Assembly (NCBI GenBank): GCA_030998225.1
Contig: JAPYXD010000275.1
Span: 1,984,001-2,048,000 of the forward strand
Origin: Diplolepis rosae
Taxonomy: Eukaryota; Arthropoda; Insecta; Hymenoptera; Diplolepididae
Direction of reading: 5' to 3'
Length of the DNA stretch: 64,000 nt
Below, piece after piece: positions 11,501 to 21,051 of this stretch. Under the pieces are notes generated by a model. The model searched no databases. It was not told the origin of the DNA and saw only the letters and a program-made list of their open reading frames with translations. Numbering within the stretch: position 1 is the stretch's first letter; every line of letters starts with the position of its first letter. Position numbers and translations under genes: made by a program.

Positions 11501-14500
11501 GTAGTAATTCGATTATTCTCATATAAATCTGTAATAACATTCAATAGGTGTGTTATTTGTCGCATTATTCACAGATATAAAAGCCACAAAACTTTAAAAT
11601 AAATAATAATTTTCAAAACATTTTTTATTGATGGTGTATTTATTTTTCGAATTTTAATAAAAATTGAAGCGTGGTTACGTATGATATCATAAAATATATC
11701 AGGTGTGCAAATAAGTTTCCGCTGTTTTTTATCAAAAATTGGGTATTTCCTGTGAAAGAACGGAATCTTATGTTTCATTCGAAGTATCGTCGATCGTGTT
11801 GTTCTTCTTGCGTTTCATGCTCATAACGCTCGAACAACCATACCTCTCGGGTATATGAGAACCGAGCTTTTTCCGTGTGACTACTGAGTAGGCGTGGCCT
11901 AAATGTCAAAACGCTCGATCTCCTATACCAAAATGGAATGGTCTCTCTAGCGTTTGAGCTACGAACAGCGCTGTGCTTCTGTTGCGTGTAGTCCTCACTA
12001 TCAAATCATGTTATACATGCCTTAAAAGAACGGAATCAATTAAAAACCAAACAAATACACGCGTTATTTGCAATCTTCAATTGAGGTTGCGCATGAAATA
12101 ATCGCCTAAGCATTCGGCCTACTGGCTAAGCGCCTAGGCGGTTATTGCATGCGCACCCTCGATTTGTCTGATCCAGCTTTTGTCTGCCGTGGCCCAACTA
12201 TTCCCGATATCGAAATCTGTTCTCTGTAAATTTATTGGATAAATAAAATCTATGTGGTTAATAAGTTTCTCTTTAATTGTCCAGAAGAGCTGAGCGTCTA
12301 GCATCGCATTAAAGCTTTCTAGTTCCATTCTGGAAAGTGTATACTATATTCATATTGAACTAATTAATTTTTTAATCAACACTTATGACTAGAAATTTCA
12401 TGCTTCTCTGATCTTTGACAGATACATCTTGATGAATTGAAAAATATTTTAAATAATGCGATTTGCAATTCACAACCACAATCATTTAGTGTATATATGT
12501 AAATTATCCATTTTTCTCAGTGTGTGTAGAATTATAAGGTGACTTTTTTTTATCTGATTTGAATGTTTCGGATTTCCTTGAGAATTAAAAAATAATTCTG
12601 TCTATATGGTGATGTTTGTCCACCCGTCTGTTTGTTATAAGAAATGGATCTAACAGTGAAAAATAATTTATGTAAAGAACCCATGAAGTATGCGACTTTA
12701 CATTGTAATGGTAAAAGTACCTTGCAATTTGACAAGACAATTGTAAAAGTCCCACTTTTTTTGATTTTACCATTATATAGAAAGTAAGTTGTGTGCCATT
12801 GAGAGCACAGTTTGTTTGAACCAAACAAACATATCTTTGATACGTAACCAAAAAAGGTATTTGTTTAAATTATTATTTTTTTTAATCACACAAAACATTA
12901 ATGAGATAATACTAAAACCTCCTACAAAAAAAGCTATTACCATTTCGTGTAAGATTTAGTATTTTATGGGTCCTTTATTTCAATTTTTTTTTAAATTGTA
13001 CAATAAACGACTTTTACCTATTCCTAAAATTTATATATTAAATGTCATCATATAAAGGTATCGATTATGATGTCGCTCTCACGGATGATGATTACTTTAA
13101 TTTCGTTGTTTCTTTGTGGGAAGACAAGAATCCAGAAAAAAGTAATCCAAAGAATTATGAAATGTTATGCCTTGGGGCCTTAATTGAATCAAATTGGATC
13201 CTTGTCAATAATGACTGTTTTGAAAGAGTGGGGAACTGCACCATGAATAACGTTGGCATCTTAACTCATAGCATGTCTCGCCAAGGAATTCCACCAAAAA
13301 CGCAGGTCTTTGAACGTTTCCAAAAAATTCGTGAGAATATATCTGTTGGCACAAAATATTTCATTCTATATGTAAGTAGTTTCACACAGCATTGAGTTTA
13401 AACTTCAATTACTTGAATCTCAATATATTTTATAAAATAACGTTTGAATTTTTTAAAATACTTGAATTATAAGAAATTATTTATTTATTTAGTTGAATAC
13501 TCACTTTGAGGTATCATCACGTATAGAAGTAGATTGGGTAAAGTGGAATGAAACAGAACAGCACGGGATTTTGGTAGGATGGAAGGAAAGGGTAAGATTA
13601 CACGATTCCTAAAATACTATCCCAGTACCACCTGTCAGTCTGTCAGCACTTGATCAAAGCTCTCCCACTACATTCTCATAAAGCTCTTCGCTAAACTTCT
13701 TACTATTAAAACTCGAAACAATTACATTTTTATGCATCAAATCGACTAAGATCCTAATTTATTGTTGGGAATGCATTTGATTCAAAGGCTCATATGGTTG
13801 CACCAAAGTTAACTTTTAATCTGTGACAGACAATAAAAATGGTCAGTAAAGCTGAACATTTACGATAGCAGTTTTGAAACCTCTCCATAAAATAAAACAA
13901 TCATTTATCATTGAATGGCATTGAAATGTTAAATTCTGAAAAGAATCGAAAACGAGAATCAAACTTTCGAATGCATTTTCATGTCTGAGTAGATGTTGTA
14001 CTGATCCAATAATACTTCCCAGTACTGGCACTTCCCACTTCGTGGTTGATTTAATCATAATTGGACCAACGATGACTAATCTGTAACAGCTATTACTCTC
14101 TTCATTTTTTCGAGTGATAATTATTTATAATTTCCACACGAAAATTGTTTGGAGGATACTGATTTAATCTCTGCCATGATTTATTCATTTAATCAACAAA
14201 AAATTTTCAGTATTGGGTAATAGTACTAGGATAGTACAATATTCCTACTGAATTTCAGCAGACCATAGAAATTTCAATCTTCTAAAGCAAGGGGGTTTTC
14301 ACTCACGAGTATTTCTGAAAAGGGACGAATAGCGTTATGAAATACGAGCAAGTCGGAGCGAGTCAATGAGTTTTTACGGGACTGCAGTTTTAACGTTATT
14401 TAGCATTATTCTTCCTTATTAAGAGAATAAATACTCGCAATACACTGTTTGATTTAAAATCGACTCATGAGTGAAAACCCCCTCGTTCTTAATTATCAAA

Positions 14501-14921
14501 ATTGTATTTTGATCTGTCTTAATAGGAGGGACCAGTAAAACGAGAATTTCGTTCGATGTGTACACATCAGATACGTATCCTTTTATCAGACTTAAAAGAC
14601 TCTTTATCAGACGTAAGTATTATTATCTGCTTTTTCTTTTCACGAGGAAAAATCAAGGACTAACGGCTGTCAATATTTCAGTATCCTCTTGGCAGTCTTA
14701 TAATAATTGGCCAGAAGTTTAGAGCTAGTGTTTATTTTGAAGTACGAATGGGGCCTAGAAAGGGAAATAGGTTTGTTGATGGAGTAACAAGGAGAAATGA
14801 CGAGTATATACCAACGTATAAATTAATTGATAAAGACTCCTCAAAATTAAGGCGGATGTTTCTGGGAGAATGTGTGCCTAAGAAGAAGAGAAAAATAACA
14901 TGTCAAATGGGTTTGTCTTAA
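5531..14921 (+). CDS. Secreted S1-protease-like homologue, copy 1 (5 exons, 266 aa)
   Basis: Exons: 5531-5591, 13058-13371, 13493-13591, 14526-14612, 14682-14921. All introns are GT..AG, and exon 1 leaves one base (phase 1) that completes a Gly codon with exon 2. Residues 1-20 form a signal peptide (hydrophobic AIGLFIILMFSL). Residues 37-74 match the S1 N-terminal barrel: VVSL, then CLGALI..NWIL..NDC, equivalent to CGGSLI..W..TAAHC, with the Cys42-Cys58 pair at C58/C74. The catalytic His is D73. The Asp102 position in TKYFILYL aligns with K120. GW at 154-155 fits the S1 ..GWG motif. Exon 5 has no GDSGG and ends in a basic tail (PKKKRK at 253-258). By family knowledge such proteins are non-catalytic. 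Role unknown. Compared with copies 2 and 3 the C-terminus is 7 residues shorter, because the frame differs after CQMG. S1-like fold assigned from motifs only. Confidence 0.75.
5935..6421 (-). mobile_element. Mos1-like mariner remnant, unit 1 intron
   Basis: Only the 5' third on the minus strand survives: transposase N-terminus with helix-turn-helix material, and the terminal repeat ending GTTATAGATCCAA before TA at 6422-6423. The other end and the catalytic domain are deleted. The join at about 5935 uses AACGTTTTGAAATGG-like short homology between flank and element. Confidence 0.65.
6490..7215 (+). mobile_element. BEL/Pao retrotransposon pol remnant, unit 1 intron
   Basis: Frames in pieces match BEL/Pao integrase and its C-terminal domain: GHFFIDDSITN, NQLSSWQ, LWARWNKEYFYEL, QVGKLVKNRDDN..LRWSLG. 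A deletion removes the integrase core equal to 24675-25070 of unit 2. No LTRs identified next to it. Confidence 0.7.
7290..8270 (-). mobile_element. Mariner with in-frame internal deletion, 271-codon ORF retained
   Basis: The ORF at 7441-8256 fuses a mariner N-terminus (MCEFIEQRSAIKFCLQDE, HTH, PGRPSTSTVEQHVNQVKEL) directly to NAPSHTALVLRDHF, PYSLDLAPCDFWLFPKLKRPL and the C-terminal end. The missing middle held the first catalytic Asp, so it cannot transpose DNA, yet the join is in frame. TIRs were not confidently located, so the edges are approximate. Confidence 0.65.
8270..8960. repeat. Single arm plus partial loop of the fold-back element
   Basis: Matches the left arm of the 26610-28114 element (about 8270-8640) and part of its loop (8640-8810). 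It lacks the inverted second arm, so no hairpin can form here. Confidence 0.6.
9016..9135. repeat. Imperfect hairpin, arms about 50 bp
   Basis: ATTGTGAAAATTTAATTCAA..GAGTGAG is followed about 15 bp later by its imperfect reverse complement (CTCACTCTTTAATTAC..). Pairing extends outward through GATTTA/TAAATC. Possibly a MITE end pair. Confidence 0.5.
9175..9345 (-). pseudogene. Candidate terminal exon of an unrecognised minus-strand gene or remnant
   Basis: After a CCAG acceptor on the minus strand, 56 codons are open to a TAA, beginning KKESEDIPEAGSSKDVLAED and containing TTPKRAISTPQSVRLSC. The frame is phase 0, as required by the donor of the candidate exon at 10763-10894. The product is acidic then basic and not recognised. 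Present only in unit 1, so more likely part of a mobile element than a host gene. Confidence 0.35.
9601..10462. mobile_element. 862 bp Tc1-like MITE
   Basis: Inverted ends of about 70 bp starting CACTGCCGGTCGAAATTATT (other end CACTACCGGTCAAAATTATT), with TA on each side (9599-9600, 10463-10464). The CACTRCCGGTCAAA start is typical of Tc1-like elements. Interior is AT-rich with an extra AGAAATTTTTTTT hairpin near 9770-9810. No transposase. Confidence 0.75.
10763..10894 (-). pseudogene. Candidate internal exon of the same minus-strand unit
   Basis: 44 open codons between a GTGTAG acceptor and a GCAGAC|GTAAGT donor on the minus strand. Composition is acidic and Ser/Pro-rich (e.g. FIPEVEKPAEGTRDFEESS). 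Phase 0 at its 3' end joins cleanly to 9175-9345. The Tc1-like MITE at 9601-10462 lies in the intervening intron. Another open stretch at 10982-11281 may belong upstream, but I could not find a compatible splice. Confidence 0.35.
11255..11365. repeat. Cluster of AATCGATT-type half-palindromes
   Basis: GAATCGATTCTC, AATCGATTC, AAAATCGATTTTTTTGAGAATCGA and related copies alternate in both directions over about 110 bp. Only in unit 1. Likely MITE terminal sequence or simple low-complexity expansion. Confidence 0.4.
11390..13040. other. Conserved distal part of intron 1, unit 1
   Basis: Matches 28450-29700 and 53250-54375. The segment 11822-12337 is absent in unit 3, and 12165-12568 is absent in unit 2, the latter removed at a GATTT repeat. 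At 12085-12163 a hairpin pairs GGTTGCGCATGAAATAATCG with CGGTTATTGCATGCGCACC around CGCCTA repeats. No gene recognised. Confidence 0.5.
14291..14482. mobile_element. Intron 3 MITE, unit 1
   Basis: Inverted ends GGGGGTTTTCACTCACGAG and CTCATGAGTGAAAACCCCC, 192 bp. Present at the same place in all three genes, so it predates the triplication. Confidence 0.6.
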
Positions 14922-15162
14922 AAAAAACCCTTCTTGCCGTAGACATCAAAATAAGAGTACTAGTGTTTACTCCAACTTTAATTTTATTTGAACAATTCTC
15001 TAAATTATCTGATTTTATCTGAGTGAACAATTTCGTTGAATTAAAAAAATCGTTATTTGATTTCTATAGCATAATATTATGCGTTATAACCATCCAAAAA
15101 ATATGACTCAAAGTTCAGATACTTCATTGACGAAAGCTTGTGTGAAATGTATCTTCAGTCGA

Positions 15163-15168
15163 AATAAA
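15163..15168 (+). terminator. Candidate polyadenylation signal of copy 1
   Basis: AATAAA about 240 bp past the stop, inside a 3' block shared by all three units (equivalent sites near 31841 and 56527). Conservation across units and distance make it the best candidate, but the cleavage site is unknown. Confidence 0.3.
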
Positions 15169-15895
15169 ATTTTATCTCACACATTTACGCGTCACTTATC
15201 AAAACTTTTTCAATTGCTGAGTCGAAATTAGGGACGTTATTTTGAAGGTTCTAAAATGTTTTTCGACTAAAATAGATTGTAGTCGGATTAAGATTGGGCA
15301 ATAGTTCATCGAATGATTGTCATAATTATTATAATAAAGTCTATAAGAATAAAATAATGAGTTTACTTCATACTCATGACCCAAAACATATTGTCTCCGA
15401 TAAATATTCATTGCTAACGTTTATTTATTGTTCCGAATTCCACGGAACAATTGTGAAATCAAAAATCCACAAATTGTAATTCATTTCCAACATTCGACCT
15501 CTTTACGCCAGTTCGCAACACTAGCGCACCCAAGGTCTCAGATCAGACATTATGGGTTATTGATATTGCTTTCGAGAATTTGATTACAAATGTAGTAAAG
15601 TAATAAATATCCATGCGGAATATGAAATCGCCCGCTCTAGTTTTGAAATGCAAGTGTGGCTTTAATGGATATATTGTATATTGAAAATCATTTGCGAATG
15701 TCAAGATGAGAATGTGTTCCTTAAATTAAATTTTTTATTTTCATTAATACGTTTTTGATCAATAAGAAAGAATGTATAACTCCTTTGAGAAAATACTCCA
15801 CAGCAAATTTATAGATGTTTTTAAAACAAACAATTTTGTTCCCTAACATACTTTTGGTATCCTCGTTAGATTTCGTATAGAATGGAATTTTGTAT

Positions 15896-16037
15896 TTTGG
15901 CTTCATACGCGGCCTCTCAATGGCTTCCTCTTCTGGGCTGCCACCCAAAAAACCGCGCAACCCATTGTCCTTAGAATATGATCATACCAGGGCTTATATT
16001 CTCTTGCGGCGCAAAGGTAGCACTGCACTTCATAATA
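15896..16037 (-). mobile_element. R1/TRAS-type ORF1-ORF2 junction fragment, unit 1
   Basis: Matches 37083-37215 and 58464-58590. The left edge is sharp: the unit 3 flank GAATGGAATTTTGTATTTT continues into unrelated DNA there. It is the distal part of an R1-like element read on the minus strand and is cut by the piggyBac copy. Confidence 0.5.
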
Positions 16038-18763
16038 ATTTTATAAATGACACAAGGGGTCTTTTGAACCCCAGCGTTAAAAATTGTCGATATTTCATGA
16101 GGTTTTCGATGTATTGCTCTAAAAATTCAACAGGATATATTTGAATATTTCTGAAACAATTTTATAACATAATCCTGATCTGATTTTGTTGTGAAAATAT
16201 TATTAAAAATTATTGAAAATTTGTTTTCTTAAATTTTCTATTTTTCACGTAAATAACCATATCTTTGTTAATTTTGAATATTTTTGCTAAAAATTGAAGG
16301 GAGTAAGCTTGAAGTACTACACTTTAAGGTAGAACTAGTAGTTATTGTGGACTTTCCAAAAAAGGTAATTTACTATATCTCAAAGTATGAGGTGGAAAAT
16401 TTGAGGTCATGTGAAAATGCGGTTGCAGCTTGAATAAAACCAATTATTATTAATTAATAACATTAATAACATAACATTATTTATTAATGAATAATTACTC
16501 TGGGCGCATACATTTGACGCACAAGCATACTCTGTGCTCATCGCACATAGGTCGTTTACACAGAGGATATTGTTCTTTCGTCTTCTTATCATTTTTTCGC
16601 GCACAAAGCCCGTATCTTTTTTTAATCGGAAGGTATTGCCTCCCCATTTCTTCTTCTTCCTCTTGTACAGGTTGTTGGAGAATATCTGCGATCGTCATCC
16701 TCAGATCGCGGCGAACATTCAAAGACTGCAAACACGAAAGTAGCAGGGGTTTCAGCAGATGTAAGCTCAGCTGCTTCAAGCAATCTTTCGCTTTTACAAT
16801 TCGATTCTCTCCACGATTAGAGAGTAAGCATTTGAAGAGAATGCGCGAATTGATCGCAGCTTGGTCCAGCATCCCGAAGTAAAAACGCATTGGCCAATGG
16901 TTCGATCTTCTGGCCACAGTGTAGGCGTGACTGAGCTGATCGAAACAGTCTGTCCCACCTTTGGTTTTATTATGACGCAATACGATGCCTCGCTTGCCAT
17001 CTGTTATTTCTGTCGATTAAGAATAAGTTGATGCTAAAATTATGATCTTATTCTTTTTCGGTGTGTGAGATAACAGAGCGATGTTTTCGGAAAAGCAAAA
17101 TTTAGTGTGTGGGGTAATTTTTGACGAAAATTTGAATTTCGTAGCAATTTTTCTTTTGTTTTTACAGACTGCAACAGTTATTGTTAATTGATACGGCGGT
17201 TCTACAAAACGATCAAGCATAGGGATAGTGGTGAACCAGTTGTCACAAGTTACTGTGCGATTTGAGCCGTGAATCGGTTCAGTGACTTTTCTGAAATAAT
17301 ATTCAGGGATACTCTCACCAGATAATTTTCCCCCCAAAGTGATTTTATCCAAGCATGGGATTGCGAGATGAAGATATCATGTTGTCGCGTCATTGAGAGT
17401 AATAATCTTTAATCCATACTTTGAATTTTTGTCATCGAATCGCAAATAAATAAGAAGAAAGGAAAATCCCATTTTTGACATTACGGCCCGATACATAGAA
17501 ATGCCACTTTTATTTTCCCACAGATCATGAACATCGACATTAGCTGATACCTACGCTCCAGAATAATAAATCAAACCAATCGAAGCTTTAATTTCCACGA
17601 TGTCTGTGATTTTGTGATATGACTGCATCTGGAAACCTTTTCCCATGGATTCAGCGCAGACATTTTTTTTTTTTTTTTTTTTTTTTTTTTGGTGAGGAGG
17701 AAAAATGGCGAAATCTTTTATAGACGTTGTACAGGACTCTCCTAGAACGGGTCTAGGCATACCTATTAAAACAAAACAACCCCCTCTCTCGAACCAATAC
17801 ACCACCCGCGGAACCGCCTTTCGGCTTTAAACTTCACGGGTGGTTGGTTCCATTGAAGTCGCGTACGACTCTTCCGTCATCCGTTCACTCGGAACTTCCA
17901 TCCGCGACCACACGCCCACTAGGCAATCCGTCCAGCCGCGCCACCCAGGGGAGAAACAGATTCCTCCCCCGAACGACGCGGACAGCCAAGTCTATCCGAG
18001 ACGCAGGACCGCGGGTGCAGGCCCCGAGGCTTGTCAAGCCGGCTGCACGTCTATCGAGACCAGGAATACGCTCTTCCACAACACTTACTCGATCTAGAAA
18101 AAAATAATTCAAATCAATTTTTTTTAAAGGTTAGGTATTTATCAGGATATTTTATCGGATTTTCATCAGGGATTTAGTGTTTAGAGAAATTACAGATTAG
18201 AGAATTAGAGATTCCAGAGAAATTAGTGTTCAGAGAAATTATAAAATTCAGAGAAAAAACACTTCTATACTAATGGGTTTCAAAGTGATCCCTAATGTAT
18301 TTCTGATGACTAGAGCGAAAGAGAAATGTAAGAAGCGTGGTTGCGACAAAAAAGGCGAACTACTGACCTGAGTGTCGTTCAGGTATTCTCGTATCCCATT
18401 TATATTCATTCTCTCCTCTCAGACTATAACTTGATCGTCCTTGACCTCGTCCTCGAATCGTCTTCCTCAGACGCACTTTCCGTAGTCACTGGCAGAAGGT
18501 TTATACTCACCTTCCTCACTATCTTCTGACTGGTTTTCTTCTTCCCCAGAAGATCGTCTTCGCGCAGCTGCTCGGCGACGCATCGACTCCGTAAATTATG
18601 CGCCATCTAAATATCAGAAATATCTTAGTAAATCGTTGACAAAAAGATTTTATAGTGCATATAGTAATACTTGCGGTTTAAAATCACCACTGAGCACAAA
18701 AACGTAGATAACAAAGTCAAATTTTTTTCTCACTTTTTCGTCGTTTGATGACACTGTAGAGTC
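16038..18763 (-). mobile_element. piggyBac-type transposon, unit 1 copy, disrupted
   Basis: Left terminal repeat TAAATGACACAAGGGGTC. Minus-strand transposase pieces: acidic N-terminus MAHNLRSRCVAEQL (18606 downward), DRVSVVEERIPG near 18100, TGGxLSGESIPEYYF and TCDNWFTTIPML (second catalytic Asp) at 17017-17352, NKTKGGTDCFDQL (third Asp) and the C-terminal Cys-rich domain CKRPMCDEHRVCLCVKC at 16495-16980. The first catalytic Asp motif is lost in a 149 bp deletion at an ATAC repeat near 17420. An R1 3' end is inserted at 17663-18030, and the right end is missing. Confidence 0.8.
17663..18030 (-). mobile_element. R1/TRAS-type 3' end inserted in piggyBac, with target deletion
   Basis: Minus-strand orientation: 28 T on the plus strand is the poly(A) tail, followed by 3'UTR sequence shared with 62352-62700. 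Compared with the uninterrupted piggyBac at 38120-38215, about 80 bp of target is missing at the insertion point instead of duplicated. Confidence 0.7.
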
Positions 18764-19166
18764 ATGGTCTCTCTCATGCTCAAGTTTGAACAGATATGGA
18801 TGCTTTTCGAGTCATTCGTCACCCTGGCAATGAAGACGAGGGATCTCGATGGGCGTGCAGAGCCCGGCAACAACGGGGGCCGGTAGAAATCGCATCGGGG
18901 CCTGCACCCGCGGTCTTGCGTCTTCGGCAGACTTGGCTGTCCGCGGCGTTCAGGGGAGGAATCGCTTTATTCTTTTCCTGGCCGACGCGGCTAGTCAGTC
19001 TGCCTAACGGGCGTATGGCCGCGGATGGGAGTCCCGGGCGAACGGATGACGGAAGAGTCGTACGCGACTTCAATGGAACCAACCACCCGTGAAATTTAAA
19101 GCCGAAAGGCGGTTCCGCGGGTGGTGTATTGGTTCGAGAGAGGGGGTTTTTTGGTTTTAACAGGTC
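18764..19166 (+). mobile_element. R1/TRAS-type 3' end, plus orientation, no poly(A)
   Basis: Encodes the last residues of an R1-like ORF2 (FRVIRHPG.. region and diverged continuation) plus 3'UTR similar to 62390-62790. It replaces the piggyBac right end and the adjacent ORF1 segment that unit 2 retains (38975-39445). It abuts an ORF1 fragment of opposite orientation at about 19166. Confidence 0.6.
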
Positions 19167-19510
19167 CCTCTGTCCTCCTTAGAGTATTTAAGCTTTCCCA
19201 GAAGGTCTTTGGAGCGTCTCTTTCTGATGCCCTGGATGATGACGCTCAGTTCAACAGGTTTAACATGCTTCCTAAGCTCTTTCAGAAATGCCGGGTAGCT
19301 CACTCTTTCTGCAGGCTTCATCAGCACCACTTCTGGGCGAATACCTCTTAGCCTTTCCATTTTTTTAGCGTCCGGTATTATATTTTCTTTCCGGAGGTTC
19401 TTCCAAGTTGGATCTTCCACTAACTTCTCTTCCTTAGTGGAGGCTCATGGCCTCTTGTCCTCCCGCTTTCTTGCTGCCGTCTGCTCCGGGCTCACAGTAG
19501 ACTCTAGGCC
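19157..19510 (-). pseudogene. R1/TRAS-type ORF1 (gag) fragment, unit 1
   Basis: The minus-strand frame at 19157-19420 carries EVVLMKPAERVSYPAFLKEL and RKRRSKDLLGKL, the gag region upstream of zinc knuckles, seen more fully at 39173-39685 and 58545-59278. Truncated by the preceding fragment. Confidence 0.6.
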
Positions 19511-19524
19511 GTTTCCGCGAGTTC

Positions 19525-19640
19525 GGAGTATATCGGTTTTCTTGCACTTATGGTAAATATTATATGGGTCGAACGAAACGTCCATTCAGAATCAGAAGAA
19601 AGGAACATATTGATATTTCTTTCGCATCCCATGGCAAAGT
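19525..19640 (+). pseudogene. Penelope-like GIY-YIG endonuclease scrap, unit 1
   Basis: Plus-strand reading CGKYYMGRTKRPFRIRRKEH matches the C-terminal GIY-YIG-type endonuclease of Penelope-like elements (C..YYIG.TKR....R..EH). Both ends are cut. Confidence 0.5.
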
Positions 19641-20425
19641 ATCTCTCGACAAGAGATCTCTTAAAAGGAGCGAATTCTTCCACAAGCGAACGCTTTGTAC
19701 ATGTCTCTTAGTCAGGTGGTCGCTTGGGTAAGTGATCTTTTGAAAAGCGATCGCTTGTGGACGAATTTGCTCGTTTTAAGAGATCTCTTACCCAAGCGAT
19801 CGCTCAATTGTAAAAGATCTCTCAATCAAGCGATCGCTACGTAAGAGATCTAGCTGAAGCGATTTCTTGAGTATAATATCTCTCGAAAAGCGATGTCTAT
19901 GAAGGAAATTAAGTGTAAATCCACATTGTTATGTATAATAAACAAAACTTTGCTATCAGTATGGAATTAAGTGTATAAATCATTCAGTAACGATGTTCGA
20001 TTCATTTTTTTTAGAGCAATTCTAATTTGAGATGCAAATTTCTAAAGATCAAAAAGTGTTTGAAGGATTTATAGTGTTGATGAAGACAATTGCGCTCCAC
20101 TTGCGAGTGACCGCACACTTCAATGTTAAGGGCAAGCGAAAGAAGGTTGCATCTAATTACCTGCAAGCTAATCTTCCTCATAGGCGACTGCGCTTTTATG
20201 ACTAGGAATATCGCTTTAAAAGCGATGTCGCTGGCTAATAAGATATCGCTTGGGGTGAAAAACGACGAGGCTTGTGCCTGAAGCGACACGGTTTGAGGTA
20301 AAAAGCGATGGCGCTTGTGACTAAGAGAAATCGCTTGAAGTAAAAAGCGACGACGCTATAGATAAGAGTTGTCGCTTTGAAAAAAAGGGATATCTCTTGA
20401 AAAACAAGCAATCGCTCACAAGCAA
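19636..20425. repeat. Array of AAGCGATCGCTT and AAGAGATCTCTT palindromes
   Basis: About 790 bp, absent from the matching place in unit 2. AGCGA and AGAGA half-sites recur in both orientations, often as full palindromes (GCGATCGC, AGAGATCTCT), densest at 19640-19900 and 20180-20425 with a plainer centre. The layout resembles subterminal repeats of a DNA transposon with transposase-binding sites near both ends. No ORF. Confidence 0.6.
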
Positions 20426-20439
20426 GCATGAATAACAAA

Positions 20440-20640
20440 TTACAAATTTGCAGAAGGCTTACGGTGAGTCGACTTTATCAAAAACACGTACTTCTGAGTG
20501 GTACAGTGCATTCAAAAGCGGTCAAGATGTGATGGAAGATTGCCTCGCTCTGGTCGTCAATCAACGTCTTCAACTGAAGTTAACAACGCTAAAGTGAAGG
20601 GAATGGTGACTGAAAATCATCATTTACATTTTGCGTACTC
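20440..20640 (+). pseudogene. Mariner transposase HTH fragment, unit 1
   Basis: Plus strand reads QKAYGESTLSKT..YEWYSAFKSG, then (with frame breaks) SGRPSTSSTEVNNAKVKEM, the mariner N-terminal DNA-binding region. The catalytic part is absent. Confidence 0.6.
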
Positions 20641-20843
20641 AAAATTTTCGCGGAATTTCTACTGAATACATTTGGAAAATTCTATACTTTCCATCACTAT
20701 ACTTCTAGTTCTATGTAACTTTTAAAAGTATCTGAAAGTCGAGCACTTTGTCAGGTAAATTTCGCTGTACTTATTTCATCCGTGTATAAAGTATGCCAAA
20801 GCTCAATTCAATCCGATAATTCTATCGAGACTTATAAAGTATA

Positions 20844-20953
20844 CACTAAGAAAAAAATGCTATTGAATCAAAAATTTCCAATTTTTATGAATTAATAGTA
20901 TACATGCTTTTGGAAAGAAATGATTTTCATCCAATGGCTATTTTTTCTCAGTG
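20844..20953. mobile_element. 110 bp MITE, unit 1
   Basis: Ends CACTAAGAAAAAAATGCTAT and the inverted ATAGCCATT-containing end TTTTTTCTCAGTG, TA on both sides (20842-20843, 20954-20955). Confidence 0.6.
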
Positions 20954-21051
20954 TACGGCCGACTACTACAGACAGACAGACACTTTCGTAAAAACCGGTT
21001 TTTCTGACTCAGGGTGTCTCAAAACGCAAAGATATGATGAAAATTTCGATA

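Noticed and set aside
12639..12787. Short conserved frame MDLTVKNN.. followed by GTAAGT as an upstream exon
   Set aside because: Frame phase does not fit exon 2, unit 3 has a frameshift, and the 5531-type signal exon explains the gene better.
12550..12851. Overlapping minus-strand ORFs also seen at 29200-29507
   Set aside because: Intron sequence of the plus-strand gene; conservation reflects unit duplication and no domain is visible.
13042..13057. ATG directly before exon 2 as the gene's start codon
   Set aside because: It lies in the intron before an AG acceptor, is ATT in unit 2, and a phase-matched signal-peptide exon exists upstream in all three units.
17840..18112. GC-rich ORFs in three frames near 18 kb, likewise 18796-19092 and 62526-62789
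   Set aside because: All are the 3'UTR/ORF2 end of the R1-type element; open frames come from GC-rich composition.
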